Positions 1-8,003 of a stretch of 43,125 nucleotides of DNA are shown piece after piece. The stretch is from assembly GCA_029213265.1 (NCBI GenBank), contig JARGNG010000009.1, forward strand, positions 114,048-157,172, read 5' to 3'. Under the pieces are notes generated by a model that was not told the origin of the DNA, ran no database searches, and saw nothing but the letters and a program-made list of their open reading frames with translations. The stretch comes from Verrucomicrobiales bacterium. Lineage in GTDB: Bacteria > Verrucomicrobiota > Verrucomicrobiia > Verrucomicrobiales > DEV007. The first letter of the stretch is position 1. The number at the start of each line of letters is the position of its first letter. The translations under genes were made by a program, and so were the position numbers.

Positions 1-174
1 GGCAGGCCACCGTCTTGCGACGGCGGCTACAGGGAGGTCAGGTAGCCGCGCTCGCAAGAGCGTGGGGCGTTTGGCAGGCCACCGTCTTGCGACGGCGGCT
101 ACAGGGAGGTCAGGTAGCCGCGCTCGCGAGAGCGTGGGGTGTTTGGCAGGCCACCGTCTTGCGACGGCGGCTAC
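1..174. repeat. Tandem BIME-like array of REP palindromes, 72-bp unit
   Basis: A 72-bp unit starts at 1, 73 and 145 (the last copy is cut at about 174); copies 1 and 2 differ at only two bases. Each unit holds two 24-nt modules in opposite orientation: minus-strand modules at 7-30, 79-102 and 151-174, plus-strand modules at 42-65 and 114-137. Read in its own direction, each module begins with GTAG, then a hairpin with a 5-bp central stem and a GCAA or GCGA tetraloop. The two module types differ by a swapped base pair in the stem, which preserves pairing. GCGGCTAC and GTAGCCGC of neighbouring modules also pair as an 8-bp stem. GTAG followed by an imperfect palindrome is the layout of REP sequences mobilised by RAYT (TnpA_REP) enzymes; that link is inference, because no such gene is in the window. 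The array may continue to the left. Confidence 0.8.
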
Positions 175-193
175 AAGCGGAGGGATTCGTATC

Positions 194-1888
194 ATGAGTC
201 GCAAGCTGGCCATCGCGATCTATGCGGGAACGGCGCTCTTTTTTGCGTTGTTTTTCGTCTATCCGATCTGGCATACCGTCCAGGAAGCTTTCGTATCCAA
301 TGACGGGAGTTTTACGTTTTCCTACATACTGGAGATTTTCCGCAATCCCATTTACGTAGAGGGGCTTAAGAATAGTTTTTACATGGGGTTGTTCTCAACC
401 TTGCTGTCTCTTCTCATCGCGTTTCCCCTGGCGATGCTGGCCAATACCTGGGATTTCCGGGGCAAGGAATTGCTGAACTCCCTGGTTCTGGTTCCTCTCA
501 TTCTCCCGCCGTTTGTGGGCGCACTTGGCGTGAAGCAATTGCTGGGGCAGGCCGGAGCCTTGAATTCCTTTCTCATCGACCTCGGTCTTATGAGTGCCGA
601 CGCGCCCGATGACTGGCTCGGAGAAGGGCGTCTCTTCGGTGTGGTGCTGATGAATGCGCTGCACCTCTACCCGATTGCCTATCTCAATATCTCGGCGGCC
701 CTGGCCAACGTCGATCCGGCGATGGAGGAAGCGGCCGAGAATCTGGGTTGCCATGGAATTCGGCGCCTGTGGAAAATCACCCTGCCCCTCATCATGCCGG
801 GGCTTTTTGCCGGCGCGACGATCATCTTCATCTGGTCGTTCACCGAACTCGGCGTCCCGTTGATCTTTGATTTCACCCGCGTTACTTCGGTTCAGATTTT
901 TGATGGAATCAAGGATCTCAGCGGCAACCCCTTCCCGTACGCGCTCGTCGTCGTGATGCTTGTCGCGACCGTTCTCTTTTACCTGCTCGGAAAGTGGCTT
1001 TTCGGAAGGGAGATTGCAGCCAGTTCCGGTCGGGCCACTACGGGGCGCGCTCTGAAGAAAGCCTCCCCTGCCATGAGTGCTCTTTGTGTAGGAGCATTTC
1101 TATTGGTTACGGGATTGGCTGTGCTGCCTCACCTCGGGGTGATCCTCCTCTCGGTGTCCAATCAGTGGTATGGAACCATTCTCCCACAGGAGTTCACTTC
1201 GCAGCATTACTTTGACGCCCTCGGCCATCCCCTGACTTTGAATTCGATCGGCAATTCGCTGAAATACGCCTCCCTCGCGACCCTCACGAATGTCATCCTA
1301 GGTATCGGCATCGCCTATGTGGTCGTGAGGACCAAATTGCCGGGCCGGCAATTCCTCGATGCGATGGCGATGCTTCCACTTGCCGTTCCGGGACTGGTGC
1401 TTGCTTTCGGCTATCTCGCCATGACCCGGGAGGGACAGCCCTTTGATTTCCTGATCATTGGGGAGAATCCGCTGCTCATTCTCGTGATCGCCTATGCCGT
1501 TCGACGCCTCCCGTATGTGGTTCGGTCGGCCGCTGCCGGATTTCAGCAAACCAGCGTCACCCTCGAGGAGGCGGCGCAGAATCTGGGTTGCCCACCCCTC
1601 AAGGCATTGAGGAAGGTGACCCTGCCCCTCATTGCCGCAAATCTCATCGCAGGTGGTTTGCTCGCGTTTTCCTTTGCGATGCTGGAGGTTTCCGATTCGC
1701 TCATCCTCGCGGAACAACAAGCGCACTTTCCGATTACGAAGGCGATCTACGCTCTGGTTACCTCGCTGGGAACCGGCCCTCATCTGGCCTCTGCACTGGG
1801 CGTCTGGGCGATGGTATTTCTCGCCGTAACGATCACAGGTGCGGGCGTGATTCTCGGGAAAAAGATGGGCGCCCTCTTTCGCGTCTGA
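194..1888 (+). CDS. Iron/thiamine-type ABC transporter permease, two fused permease domains
   Basis: This 564-residue inner-membrane protein is almost entirely hydrophobic and has two homologous permease halves. Each half carries the EAA loop that contacts the ATPase: EEAAENLG near residue 178 and EEAAQNLG near 458, each followed by a K-x-T-L-P-L segment. The fused layout is that of the FbpB/ThiP group, which imports ferric iron, thiamine or similar solutes; the substrate cannot be read from the sequence. The ATG at 194 is preceded by GGAGG at 179-183 and is preferred over an in-frame ATG at 62, because that extension would only translate the repeat array. Partner ATPase and binding-protein genes are not seen and presumably lie to the left. 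The ribosome site sits directly after the last REP module, so the array would be in the leader or intercistronic RNA. Confidence 0.88.
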   Translation: MSRKLAIAIYAGTALFFALFFVYPIWHTVQEAFVSNDGSFTFSYILEIFRNPIYVEGLKNSFYMGLFSTLLSLLIAFPLAMLANTWDFRGKELLNSLVLVPLILPPFVGALGVKQLLGQAGALNSFLIDLGLMSADAPDDWLGEGRLFGVVLMNALHLYPIAYLNISAALANVDPAMEEAAENLGCHGIRRLWKITLPLIMPGLFAGATIIFIWSFTELGVPLIFDFTRVTSVQIFDGIKDLSGNPFPYALVVVMLVATVLFYLLGKWLFGREIAASSGRATTGRALKKASPAMSALCVGAFLLVTGLAVLPHLGVILLSVSNQWYGTILPQEFTSQHYFDALGHPLTLNSIGNSLKYASLATLTNVILGIGIAYVVVRTKLPGRQFLDAMAMLPLAVPGLVLAFGYLAMTREGQPFDFLIIGENPLLILVIAYAVRRLPYVVRSAAAGFQQTSVTLEEAAQNLGCPPLKALRKVTLPLIAANLIAGGLLAFSFAMLEVSDSLILAEQQAHFPITKAIYALVTSLGTGPHLASALGVWAMVFLAVTITGAGVILGKKMGALFRV

Positions 1889-1923
1889 ACATCGTCCCAT
1901 ACTTTTTCCGACAAGATTAGGAT

Positions 1924-1958
1924 TATAATATTGACAATTATGATAATTTCCATACACT
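1924..1958 (+). promoter_or_regulatory. Sigma70-like promoter for the small secreted protein gene
   Basis: A perfect TTGACA -35 box lies at 1931-1936, followed after 16 bases by TACACT at 1953-1958 (four of six -10 bases). A perfect TATAAT at 1924-1929 just upstream could be the -10 box of an overlapping promoter, but it has no clear -35 box. The stretch is AT-rich, unlike the flanking genes. Confidence 0.45.
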
Positions 1959-1992
1959 AAGTCATGCCGCTTTTTGCAGGCCTTTACCGTTT

Positions 1993-2256
1993 ATGAAACT
2001 CTTCTTCCCTCTGTTGCTTTCCCCGGCGTTCCTTCTGAGCGTCGTTGCGATTGCGGAGGAGAAAAAGGAAGCGGTAGAGAAGGCCCCCATCGTCCAGTAT
2101 TGGGATGCGAACTCCTGGGAAGAAGGAAGCTCGACATCGTTCTGGCGTGCCGGAAGCAAAGCAAAAGCGGAGACGCCTCAAGAACGCGTCCGAAAAACGA
2201 AAACAAAACAATCCACTTCTGAATCAGGATTTTTTGACAGACACACCGAGAAGTAG
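1993..2256 (+). CDS. Small secreted or periplasmic hypothetical protein
   Basis: The 87-residue product starts with a convincing signal peptide, a single Lys then a long Leu/Phe/Ala/Val stretch ending near residue 21 (AIAEE). The mature part is short, charged and rich in Glu, Lys, Ser and Thr, and ends in a basic, probably disordered tail. No cysteine lipobox and no family are recognised. It sits 104 bases after the permease stop with its own promoter-like boxes and is followed by a strong terminator, so it is probably a monocistronic unit. No clear Shine-Dalgarno precedes the ATG. The promoter, signal peptide and terminator support it; the small size keeps confidence moderate. Confidence 0.5.
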   Translation: MKLFFPLLLSPAFLLSVVAIAEEKKEAVEKAPIVQYWDANSWEEGSSTSFWRAGSKAKAETPQERVRKTKTKQSTSESGFFDRHTEK

Positions 2257-2333
2257 CCCCCAACACGCTTGCTTCGGACGTAACACACCCGGAGCTTCCC
2301 TTTGACCTACAGGCCACGCCTTGGGAATTGTCC

Positions 2334-2375
2334 AGGCCCCCTCGCAGGAAACTGCGAGGGGGCCTTTCTCTTTCT
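2334..2375 (+). terminator. Strong intrinsic terminator
   Basis: A 14-bp GC-rich stem (2334-2347 paired with 2352-2365) closes on a GAAA tetraloop and is followed by the pyrimidine run TTCTCTTTCTCC. It ends the transcript of the small secreted protein and insulates acs. Confidence 0.85.
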
Positions 2376-2527
2376 CCGATCTCCTCCGGGCATCGGCTCG
2401 TCCTCTATCCCGGAACGGGACCGAAGTGCATCGCAACAAATCACGATCCACCCAAATCACGCCAATTTTCCCGTTTTCATTTTCCTTGCGACTTGTTAGT
2501 TTCCGGACCTGATAAAAATAACGCCCC

Positions 2528-4498
2528 ATGAGTAACAATATTGAATCATTGCAGAAGGAAGATCGCGTGTTTGCCCCGTCCGAAGAGTTTTCGTCGACCG
2601 CTCATGTAAAGTCTCTCGAGGAATACGAAGCGCTCCACGCTCGTTCGATTTCGGATCCGGAAGGTTGGTGGGGTGAGCAGGCCTCCCATTTGACCTGGCA
2701 AAAGCCGTGGGATTCCGTTTTGGATTGGTCGGGAGCACCCTTTGCCAAATGGTTCGAAGGCGGAAAACTCAATGCCTCGGAAAACTGTCTCGACCGCCAC
2801 GTTGCGGAAGGGCGCGGGGATCAGGTCGCAATTCATTTCATCGGCGAGCCGGGTGACACTCGTGACATTACTTTTGCGGAGCTACTGGCCGATACCTGTC
2901 AGTTCGCGAACGCACTGAAGAATCATGGGATTCAGGCGGGCGATCGGGTTCTTATCTATATGCCAATGGTTCCGGAAGCGGCAGTCGCGATGCTCGCCTG
3001 TGCTCGCATTGGCGCGGTTCACTCCGTCGTCTTTGGAGGTTTTTCCGCGCAATCAATCAAGGATCGCCTTGAGGATTCGGAGGCAACCGCGGTCATCACG
3101 GCCGACGGAGGTTGGCGTCGCGGAGGAGTTGTTCCTCTGAAACAAAATGTCGATGACGCCCTCGCCAGTTACGAGGGAGTGAAGACCGTATTCGTCCTGA
3201 AACGTTGCGAGAACGAAATCAACATGGTGGAGGGACGCGATCTCTGGTGGCATGAGGAGACGGCGAAGGCTTCCTCTGATTGTCCGCCGGAAGCTTTCGA
3301 CGCGGAGCACCCGCTCTTCATTCTCTACACCTCGGGATCGACCGGGAAGCCGAAGGGAATTCTTCACACGACCGGCGGCTACATGACGTACACATCGTCG
3401 ACGTTCCGTTACATTTTTGATCACAAACCGGAAGATATTTACTGGTGCACCGCCGATGTCGGCTGGATCACCGGCCACAGCTACATTGTCTACGGACCGA
3501 TGGCGAATGGTGCGAGTCAGGTCATGTATGAAGGGGCTCCCAACTTTCCCGACTGGGACCGGTTCTGGGAGATTATTGCGAAATACAAGGTGTCGATTTT
3601 CTACACCGCTCCGACAGCGATTCGTGCCTTCATCAAGGCCGGAGATGAGCATGTCGACAAACACGACATCAGTTCGCTTCGTCTGCTCGGCACCGTGGGA
3701 GAGCCCATCAATCCGGAAGCGTGGATGTGGTATCGGGATAAGATCGGAGGCGGACGCTGCCCGATCGTGGATACCTGGTGGCAGACTGAAACCGGAGGAA
3801 TCATGATTTCCCCTCTCCCGGGAGCGATTCCCACCAAACCGGGCACAGCGACCCGCCCTTTCTTCGGCATTGATGCCGCCATTTTCGATGAAAGCGGAAA
3901 TCCCTGTGCTCCCAATGAGGGTGGCAAGCTGGTAATCCGGAAGCCCTGGCCGGGAATGCTTCGCACGATTTATGGAGATGGGGAGCGTTTCCGCGAAACC
4001 TACTGGGGTGAGTATGGTGAAACCACCTATGTTGCCGGTGACGGGGCGCGCACGGATGAGGACGGGAATTTCTGGATTGTGGGCCGACTCGATGACGTTC
4101 TCAATGTTTCCGGTCATCGCCTCGGCACGGCTGAGGTGGAAAGTGCGCTAGTCTCTCATGACGCGGTCGCGGAATCTGCGGTCGTGGGCCGTCCCCACGA
4201 AATCAAGGGACAGGGTGTCATCGCATTCGTGACGCTTAAGGAGGGGCTTGCGGAATCTCCAGAGCTGATGAGCGAACTTCGGAATCACGTTGGCAAAGAG
4301 ATCGGCGCGATTGCAAAGCCGGATGCCGTTGTCTTTGCTCCCCGTCTCCCCAAAACCCGTTCCGGCAAAATCATGCGCCGGCTTCTCAAGGAAATCGTCG
4401 CGGGTGGCGAAGTAAAAGGCGACACCACGACCCTGGAAGATCATGAGGTGGTTGATCAATTACAGGCGGAATTCCGAAAAGCGATTGGTGAAGGGTAG
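2528..4498 (+). CDS. acs: Acetyl-CoA synthetase (AMP-forming)
   Basis: The enzyme converts acetate, ATP and CoA to acetyl-CoA, AMP and pyrophosphate in the cytoplasm, letting the cell use or recapture acetate. The 656-residue length is typical of Acs. Adenylate-forming motifs are in order: the P-loop-like [11 protein letters not shown] at about 267-277, TWWQTETGG at 416-424, and the C-terminal [10 protein letters not shown] from about 609. Lys614 in that motif corresponds to the lysine regulated by acetylation in characterised Acs enzymes. The ATG at 2528 follows a weak ribosome site. A possible promoter, TTGCGA at 2486-2491 with TGATAA at 2510-2515, would give a very short leader. Nothing is unusual in the coding sequence. 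Confidence 0.97.
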   Translation: MSNNIESLQKEDRVFAPSEEFSSTAHVKSLEEYEALHARSISDPEGWWGEQASHLTWQKPWDSVLDWSGAPFAKWFEGGKLNASENCLDRHVAEGRGDQVAIHFIGEPGDTRDITFAELLADTCQFANALKNHGIQAGDRVLIYMPMVPEAAVAMLACARIGAVHSVVFGGFSAQSIKDRLEDSEATAVITADGGWRRGGVVPLKQNVDDALASYEGVKTVFVLKRCENEINMVEGRDLWWHEETAKASSDCPPEAFDAEHPLFILYTSGSTGKPKGILHTTGGYMTYTSSTFRYIFDHKPEDIYWCTADVGWITGHSYIVYGPMANGASQVMYEGAPNFPDWDRFWEIIAKYKVSIFYTAPTAIRAFIKAGDEHVDKHDISSLRLLGTVGEPINPEAWMWYRDKIGGGRCPIVDTWWQTETGGIMISPLPGAIPTKPGTATRPFFGIDAAIFDESGNPCAPNEGGKLVIRKPWPGMLRTIYGDGERFRETYWGEYGETTYVAGDGARTDEDGNFWIVGRLDDVLNVSGHRLGTAEVESALVSHDAVAESAVVGRPHEIKGQGVIAFVTLKEGLAESPELMSELRNHVGKEIGAIAKPDAVVFAPRLPKTRSGKIMRRLLKEIVAGGEVKGDTTTLEDHEVVDQLQAEFRKAIGEG

Positions 4499-4530
4499 AA
4501 TCCCCTTCCCGACTCCTCTGATTCTCCCAC

Positions 4531-4559
4531 TTGACGAATCGCGCTTTCTCTCCTAGATT
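4531..4559 (+). promoter_or_regulatory. Sigma70-like promoter of rpsU
   Basis: TTGACG at 4531-4536 and TAGATT at 4554-4559 are separated by exactly 17 bases. Transcription would begin near 4566, leaving a leader of about 65 bases before the rpsU ATG. Confidence 0.6.
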
Positions 4560-4563
4560 CCCG

Positions 4564-4599
4564 ACTTTCCCACTCTGGACGAATTCCAGGCGGGAAAGT
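4564..4599 (+). promoter_or_regulatory. Leader hairpin upstream of rpsU
   Basis: ACTTTCCC at 4564-4571 pairs with GGGAAAGT at 4592-4599, and inside it CTGG (4575-4578) pairs with CCAG (4586-4589). The structure begins at the predicted transcription start and ends about 31 bases before the ATG. It is not followed by a T run, so it is not a terminator. It could stabilise the RNA or be an autoregulatory site; that is inference. Confidence 0.45.
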
Positions 4600-4630
4600 T
4601 TCAGAATCCCAACACCACTCTCGAAAGACC

Positions 4631-4864
4631 ATGCCCGAAGTTGAAGTAAAAAAAGGCGAACCCATTGATCGTGCCCTCAAACGTTTGAAAGGCAAGATGG
4701 AGTCAGAGGGCGTTCTGGAAGAGATCCGTCGTCTTCGTGCATTCGAGACACCTGCCCAGCGCACCAAGCGCAAGGCCCGCGCCACAGCGAAGCGCAATCG
4801 CAACAACCGTTTCCGCTTCACACTGTATGACAAGTCTGACAAGGCGAAGTCGGATAGTGAGTAA
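4631..4864 (+). CDS. rpsU: 30S ribosomal protein bS21
   Basis: The 77-residue product begins with the typical S21 core (V-x-V-x-x-G-E-P-I-D-x-A-L-x-R-L-K) and continues into a basic region (residues about 45-60, RTKRKARATAKRN). S21 binds near the 3' end of 16S rRNA on the small subunit and takes part in initiation. The C-terminal tail, rich in Lys, Asp and Ser, is slightly longer than in many species. It has its own promoter, a structured leader and a dedicated terminator, so it is transcribed alone. The ribosome site is weak (GAAAGA). Confidence 0.95.
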   Translation: MPEVEVKKGEPIDRALKRLKGKMESEGVLEEIRRLRAFETPAQRTKRKARATAKRNRNNRFRFTLYDKSDKAKSDSE

Positions 4865-4895
4865 TTTCCGTTCCCTTTTGTGGATCTGAAAATCG

Positions 4896-4928
4896 AAAAG
4901 CTGCCTGAAACGGCAGCTTTTTTTGTGC
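4896..4928. terminator. Bidirectional intrinsic terminator between rpsU and the minus-strand pair
   Basis: AAAAGCTGCC at 4896-4905 pairs with GGCAGCTTTT at 4912-4921 around a six-base loop, with T residues continuing to 4924. The A run on the left gives the minus strand a matching U tail, so it can end both converging transcripts. Confidence 0.85.
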
Positions 4929-4973
4929 CCGGATAGCAGCGGCCGGGAAGGTGGCAGAGAGAAAGGCGGAAGC

Positions 4974-5438
4974 CTAGGTGACCGCCGGGGCAATCGGTTG
5001 CGTGGGATCCGTTTTCCGAGTGGGCTCCGCGACCCTGGCGGGTGGCGGTGTCGACTCGGGAACTTCGGCGACTCCATTTTGCTCAAAGGATGCGATGGCC
5101 CGCCCCATTCGGTAGTCCTTGAGGAAGGCTCCGGCTGCGCTGGCGATGAAATCGGCCTCGTCGGCATTGTGGTGGAGCACGACCAGTCGAAGTCCATCTT
5201 TCAGGAGAATCATGAGATTTCCCCCGTCATAACTGAATGCGAGCGTGTCCGGATCCCGTTTCTCCTGCTCAAAATAGTAGACGATATCGTTCAGGATCGT
5301 AGTTAGCTCGGCGATTCGTTCCGGAGTGTAGGCGAGATCGCTGTAGAGCTCTTCCTCGCCATCGCTGAACAGGACACCGAAAATCGAGCCTGATTTCCGC
5401 ATCGCGCCGAGCGCGGAATGTAGGGATTGCGGGCTCAT
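4974..5438 (-). CDS. Hypothetical protein, possible Roadblock/LC7-like domain
   Basis: The 154-residue protein has an N-terminal globular part (about 1-115) followed by a Pro/Thr-rich tail (VPESTPPPARVAEPTRK) that is probably disordered. The globular part alternates strands and helices: GVLFSDGEEELYSDL, a helix, LAFSYDGGNLMILL, LRLVVLHH, then a helix (ADFIASAAGAFLKDY). This resembles Roadblock/LC7 proteins, small partners of Ras-like GTPases or chemosensory systems, but the match is by pattern only. Its ATG overlaps the stop of the upstream gene in an ATGA (5435-5438), so the two are translationally coupled and probably act together. No signal peptide is seen, which suggests a cytoplasmic protein. 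Confidence 0.75.
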   Translation of the reverse strand: MSPQSLHSALGAMRKSGSIFGVLFSDGEEELYSDLAYTPERIAELTTILNDIVYYFEQEKRDPDTLAFSYDGGNLMILLKDGLRLVVLHHNADEADFIASAAGAFLKDYRMGRAIASFEQNGVAEVPESTPPPARVAEPTRKTDPTQPIAPAVT

Positions 5439-5788
5439 GAATTGATATACTCCCGGACAGAACCAACGAACTCCCGGAACGGCATTCTACGGTTCACAAT
5501 TCCTCCGGCCACTTCCGGATTCTGCGGATTGGAGTTTTGATCAAAACAAAATCCCATCGTTTCTCCGTTTTCGTAGCAGGTTGCAGAGGCAACTGCGTGC
5601 ATTCCCAGCTTCTCTCCGAGCAGGATGGCACATTCCTGGAGAATCATGAGGTTCTCAGCAAATCTAGCCGTATCCTCGGGCCCGGTTTTTCCTTTCGCTG
5701 CTCCCCTGCTTGCCCGAAAGAACCGGAGACTCTGTTGCTCCAGTGCCTCAGTCAGCATTTCGTTGTTTGGTGAATCACCTTCTGCCAT
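5435..5788 (-). CDS. Conserved hypothetical protein, coupled to the gene at 4974-5438
   Basis: The 117-residue soluble protein has an amphipathic N-terminal helical half (MLTEALEQQSLRFF, then about residues 40-62 including ENLMILQECAILLGEKLG). A short beta-rich section follows (ASATCYENGETMGFCFD), then a C-terminal helix. I do not recognise a family. It is the first gene of a two-gene minus-strand operon and its stop codon overlaps the next start. Its helix-strand content and its link to a Roadblock-like partner suggest a small signalling or scaffold pair, but no function can be assigned. Confidence 0.75.
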   Translation of the reverse strand: MAEGDSPNNEMLTEALEQQSLRFFRASRGAAKGKTGPEDTARFAENLMILQECAILLGEKLGMHAVASATCYENGETMGFCFDQNSNPQNPEVAGGIVNRRMPFREFVGSVREYINS

Positions 5789-5936
5789 AAAAAAATTATC
5801 AGCTCCGCTCTTAAAACACGCTGTGCTTTCCCCGGGATTCGCGTCGCCGGAAAGAGTGAAACAGTACTCAATATTCGTACGATTGTCGAATCATTAAGCT
5901 GCACGAAAGAGATTTGTCGGATAGTCTAATTTCGAA

Positions 5937-6545
5937 ATGACGCTCGCAAACAAAATCACGGTGACCAGGCTCTTCCTGATCCCCGTATTTATCCTCTTTG
6001 TTGCCTACTACAGCAAGAGTATCGAAGAAGGCAGGGAGGATCTCACGTTTCGGTTTGGCGCTCTTATTGTCTTTGCCCTTGCGGCGATCGGTGACGCCCT
6101 GGACGGTTTCATTGCCAGACGCTTCAACCAGAGCACGAAACTGGGGCGGACACTGGACCCCGTTGCTGATAAGCTTCTTCTTCTCTCCGGAGTTGTCTCT
6201 CTTTCGGTGACAAACTGGCACGCCGGCCTTCCGATCTGGTTCGCTGTCCTCGTGATTGCGCGGGATGTCCTCATTATTGTCGGGGTAATTGTGATTCATT
6301 ACACCGCTGGGAGGGTGCAAATGCGGCCTCTACTCACCAGCAAAATCTGCACCTTTCTACAGTTGAGTTGCGTCTGCTGGGTTTTGGTCGACTTTTGGAG
6401 CCTTGAGTCCCGGGCGCTGCCTCTCGATATTCTGATCTATCTTGCAGCCGCGTTCACTTTTATCTCCGGCTACCAATACGCCGTGGAAGGAATAAGGCAG
6501 TTAAAAGCCTTGGGTCACACCACACCAGACGCAGATGCCTCGTAA
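5937..6545 (+). CDS. pgsA: CDP-diacylglycerol--glycerol-3-phosphate 3-phosphatidyltransferase
   Basis: This integral membrane enzyme makes phosphatidylglycerol phosphate, the committed step to phosphatidylglycerol and cardiolipin. The full CDP-alcohol phosphatidyltransferase signature is present: Asp56-Gly57, Ala60-Arg61, Gly70, Asp74 and Asp78. These residues bind the divalent metals and CDP-diacylglycerol. Several hydrophobic segments flank it (about 10-26, 40-53, 82-150 and 158-185). The 202-residue length is usual. The 3' end overlaps the start of der by 11 bases, so the two are co-transcribed and probably translationally coupled. Closely related CDP-alcohol transferases share the signature, so PgsA rests on length and overall similarity. 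Confidence 0.9.
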   Translation: MTLANKITVTRLFLIPVFILFVAYYSKSIEEGREDLTFRFGALIVFALAAIGDALDGFIARRFNQSTKLGRTLDPVADKLLLLSGVVSLSVTNWHAGLPIWFAVLVIARDVLIIVGVIVIHYTAGRVQMRPLLTSKICTFLQLSCVCWVLVDFWSLESRALPLDILIYLAAAFTFISGYQYAVEGIRQLKALGHTTPDADAS

Positions 6546-7944
6546 ACGTTTACCTAAAGTTGCCATTGTTGGCCGTCCCAACGTCGGAAAATCGGCGTTG
6601 TTCAATCGCCTTGCCGGTCGACGTATCGCGATCGTTCATGATCAGCCGGGAGTGACCCGGGACCGGATTGCCACGGAATGTCGCAAGGCAAAGTTCCCGT
6701 ATGAGCTGACCGATACCGGTGGAATCGGAGCGGTGCTGGATGACGGATTTGCTGTTCAGGTCCGGGCAGAGGCAGACATTGCGATCGAGTCCGCTGAATT
6801 GATTCTTTTTGTCGTCGATGCCCGTGACGGGGTCCATCCGATCGATGAGGAACTTGCCAAGCAGCTTCGACAGAGAGGCTCTGATGTCTTACTCGTGGCC
6901 AATAAGGTGGATACAGTGAAAAATGAATCCGATTCCGCCGAGTTCACCCGCCTTGGATTCGAAGATCAGATCAGCGTTTCGGCGGCCCACGGTAGAAACT
7001 TCGACCAACTGGAGTCGGCCATCGCCAATCATCTATCGAGGCTGGACCTTCACTATCATGGGGATGACGAAATAAGTTCCGTTGCCCCCGTAAAGATCGC
7101 GATTGTTGGCCGGCCCAATGTGGGGAAGTCCTCTCTCATCAATGCCATCCTGAATGACGAACGGAGCATCGTTTCCGATGTCGCCGGAACGACGCGTGAT
7201 GCCGTCGATGTTCCCTATCGCAGAAACGGACAGGATTTCACTCTGATCGATACGGCCGGAATTCGGCGTCGCATGAAGCGTGATACTTCAGTCGAGGTGT
7301 TTTCTGTGATGCGTTCCGAGAAGTCGATCGAGCGGGCTGATCTCTGCCTTCTCGTGATTGATGCTTCGTCAGGAGTGGTTTCCCAGGATCGGAGAATTGC
7401 AAAAATGGTTCTGGATGCGAATCGTCCCTGCCTTGTCCTGCTCAACAAGTTCGACCTTTACCATCCTGACGCTCATTTCCAGGACCGGATTGAACAATTC
7501 CGTGAAGAACTGGGAGATGATCTCTTCTTTCTCCCCTATGCGCCAAAAGTGGCGATATCGGCGAAGCACCGTCAGTATCTCACGAAAATCTTTGATGCGA
7601 TCGACAATGTGATCTCATCGTCAGCCGACCCGATCCCGACCGCAGTTCTCAATCGACTGCTCCAGACCGCGATTGAGCGAAACCCCCCGCCCGTCCGCCA
7701 GAACAGGCGTCTCAAGCTCCTCTATGCGACCCAGAAGCGGGAAGATCGCCCGCGTCCGGTTCCCGTGCCGGAGTATATGCTTTTCGTGAATCACGCGAAT
7801 TTACTAACCCGCACTTACGAGCGGTTTCTGGAAAACCAGATCCGGAAAGAATACCCGATGGAAGGGCTCCCCTTCGTGTTCCGGGTCAAGTCGCGCACGA
7901 ATCGAAACGACGACGCGATGAACAAAGCGAAGCGTCGAAAGTGA
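6535..7944 (+). CDS. der: Tandem GTPase Der (EngA), ribosome assembly
   Basis: Der is a GTPase with two consecutive G domains and a C-terminal KH-like domain, needed for maturation of the 50S subunit. Both P loops read GRPNVGKS, at residues 13-20 and about 192-199. Each domain also has the DxxG region (DTGGIG, DTAGIR) and a guanine-specificity motif (NKVD, NKFD). The KH-like part covers about 355-450 and ends in a basic tail (NKAKRRK), as expected for an RNA-binding protein. The 469 residues match the family. The start lies inside the end of pgsA. Confidence 0.97.
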   Translation: MPRKRLPKVAIVGRPNVGKSALFNRLAGRRIAIVHDQPGVTRDRIATECRKAKFPYELTDTGGIGAVLDDGFAVQVRAEADIAIESAELILFVVDARDGVHPIDEELAKQLRQRGSDVLLVANKVDTVKNESDSAEFTRLGFEDQISVSAAHGRNFDQLESAIANHLSRLDLHYHGDDEISSVAPVKIAIVGRPNVGKSSLINAILNDERSIVSDVAGTTRDAVDVPYRRNGQDFTLIDTAGIRRRMKRDTSVEVFSVMRSEKSIERADLCLLVIDASSGVVSQDRRIAKMVLDANRPCLVLLNKFDLYHPDAHFQDRIEQFREELGDDLFFLPYAPKVAISAKHRQYLTKIFDAIDNVISSSADPIPTAVLNRLLQTAIERNPPPVRQNRRLKLLYATQKREDRPRPVPVPEYMLFVNHANLLTRTYERFLENQIRKEYPMEGLPFVFRVKSRTNRNDDAMNKAKRRK

Positions 7945-8003
7945 ATCGAGGTGTCTGGCGCCTGACTTTTTGAAAATCTCCCTGTCACAGAGTGGGGTGT
8001 AGT

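Noticed and set aside
1..174. Possible CRISPR array
   Set aside because: Units are contiguous with nearly identical sequence throughout and no variable spacers, and no cas genes are present.
15..197. Open frame covering the tandem repeat
   Set aside because: It is only a translation of the 72-bp repeat units, which happen to be a multiple of three and so stay open. The amino-acid repeat reflects DNA structure, not a protein.
3053..4117. 354-residue minus-strand frame inside acs
   Set aside because: It lies wholly opposite the conserved acs gene and has a composition typical of an antisense shadow, with no recognisable domain.
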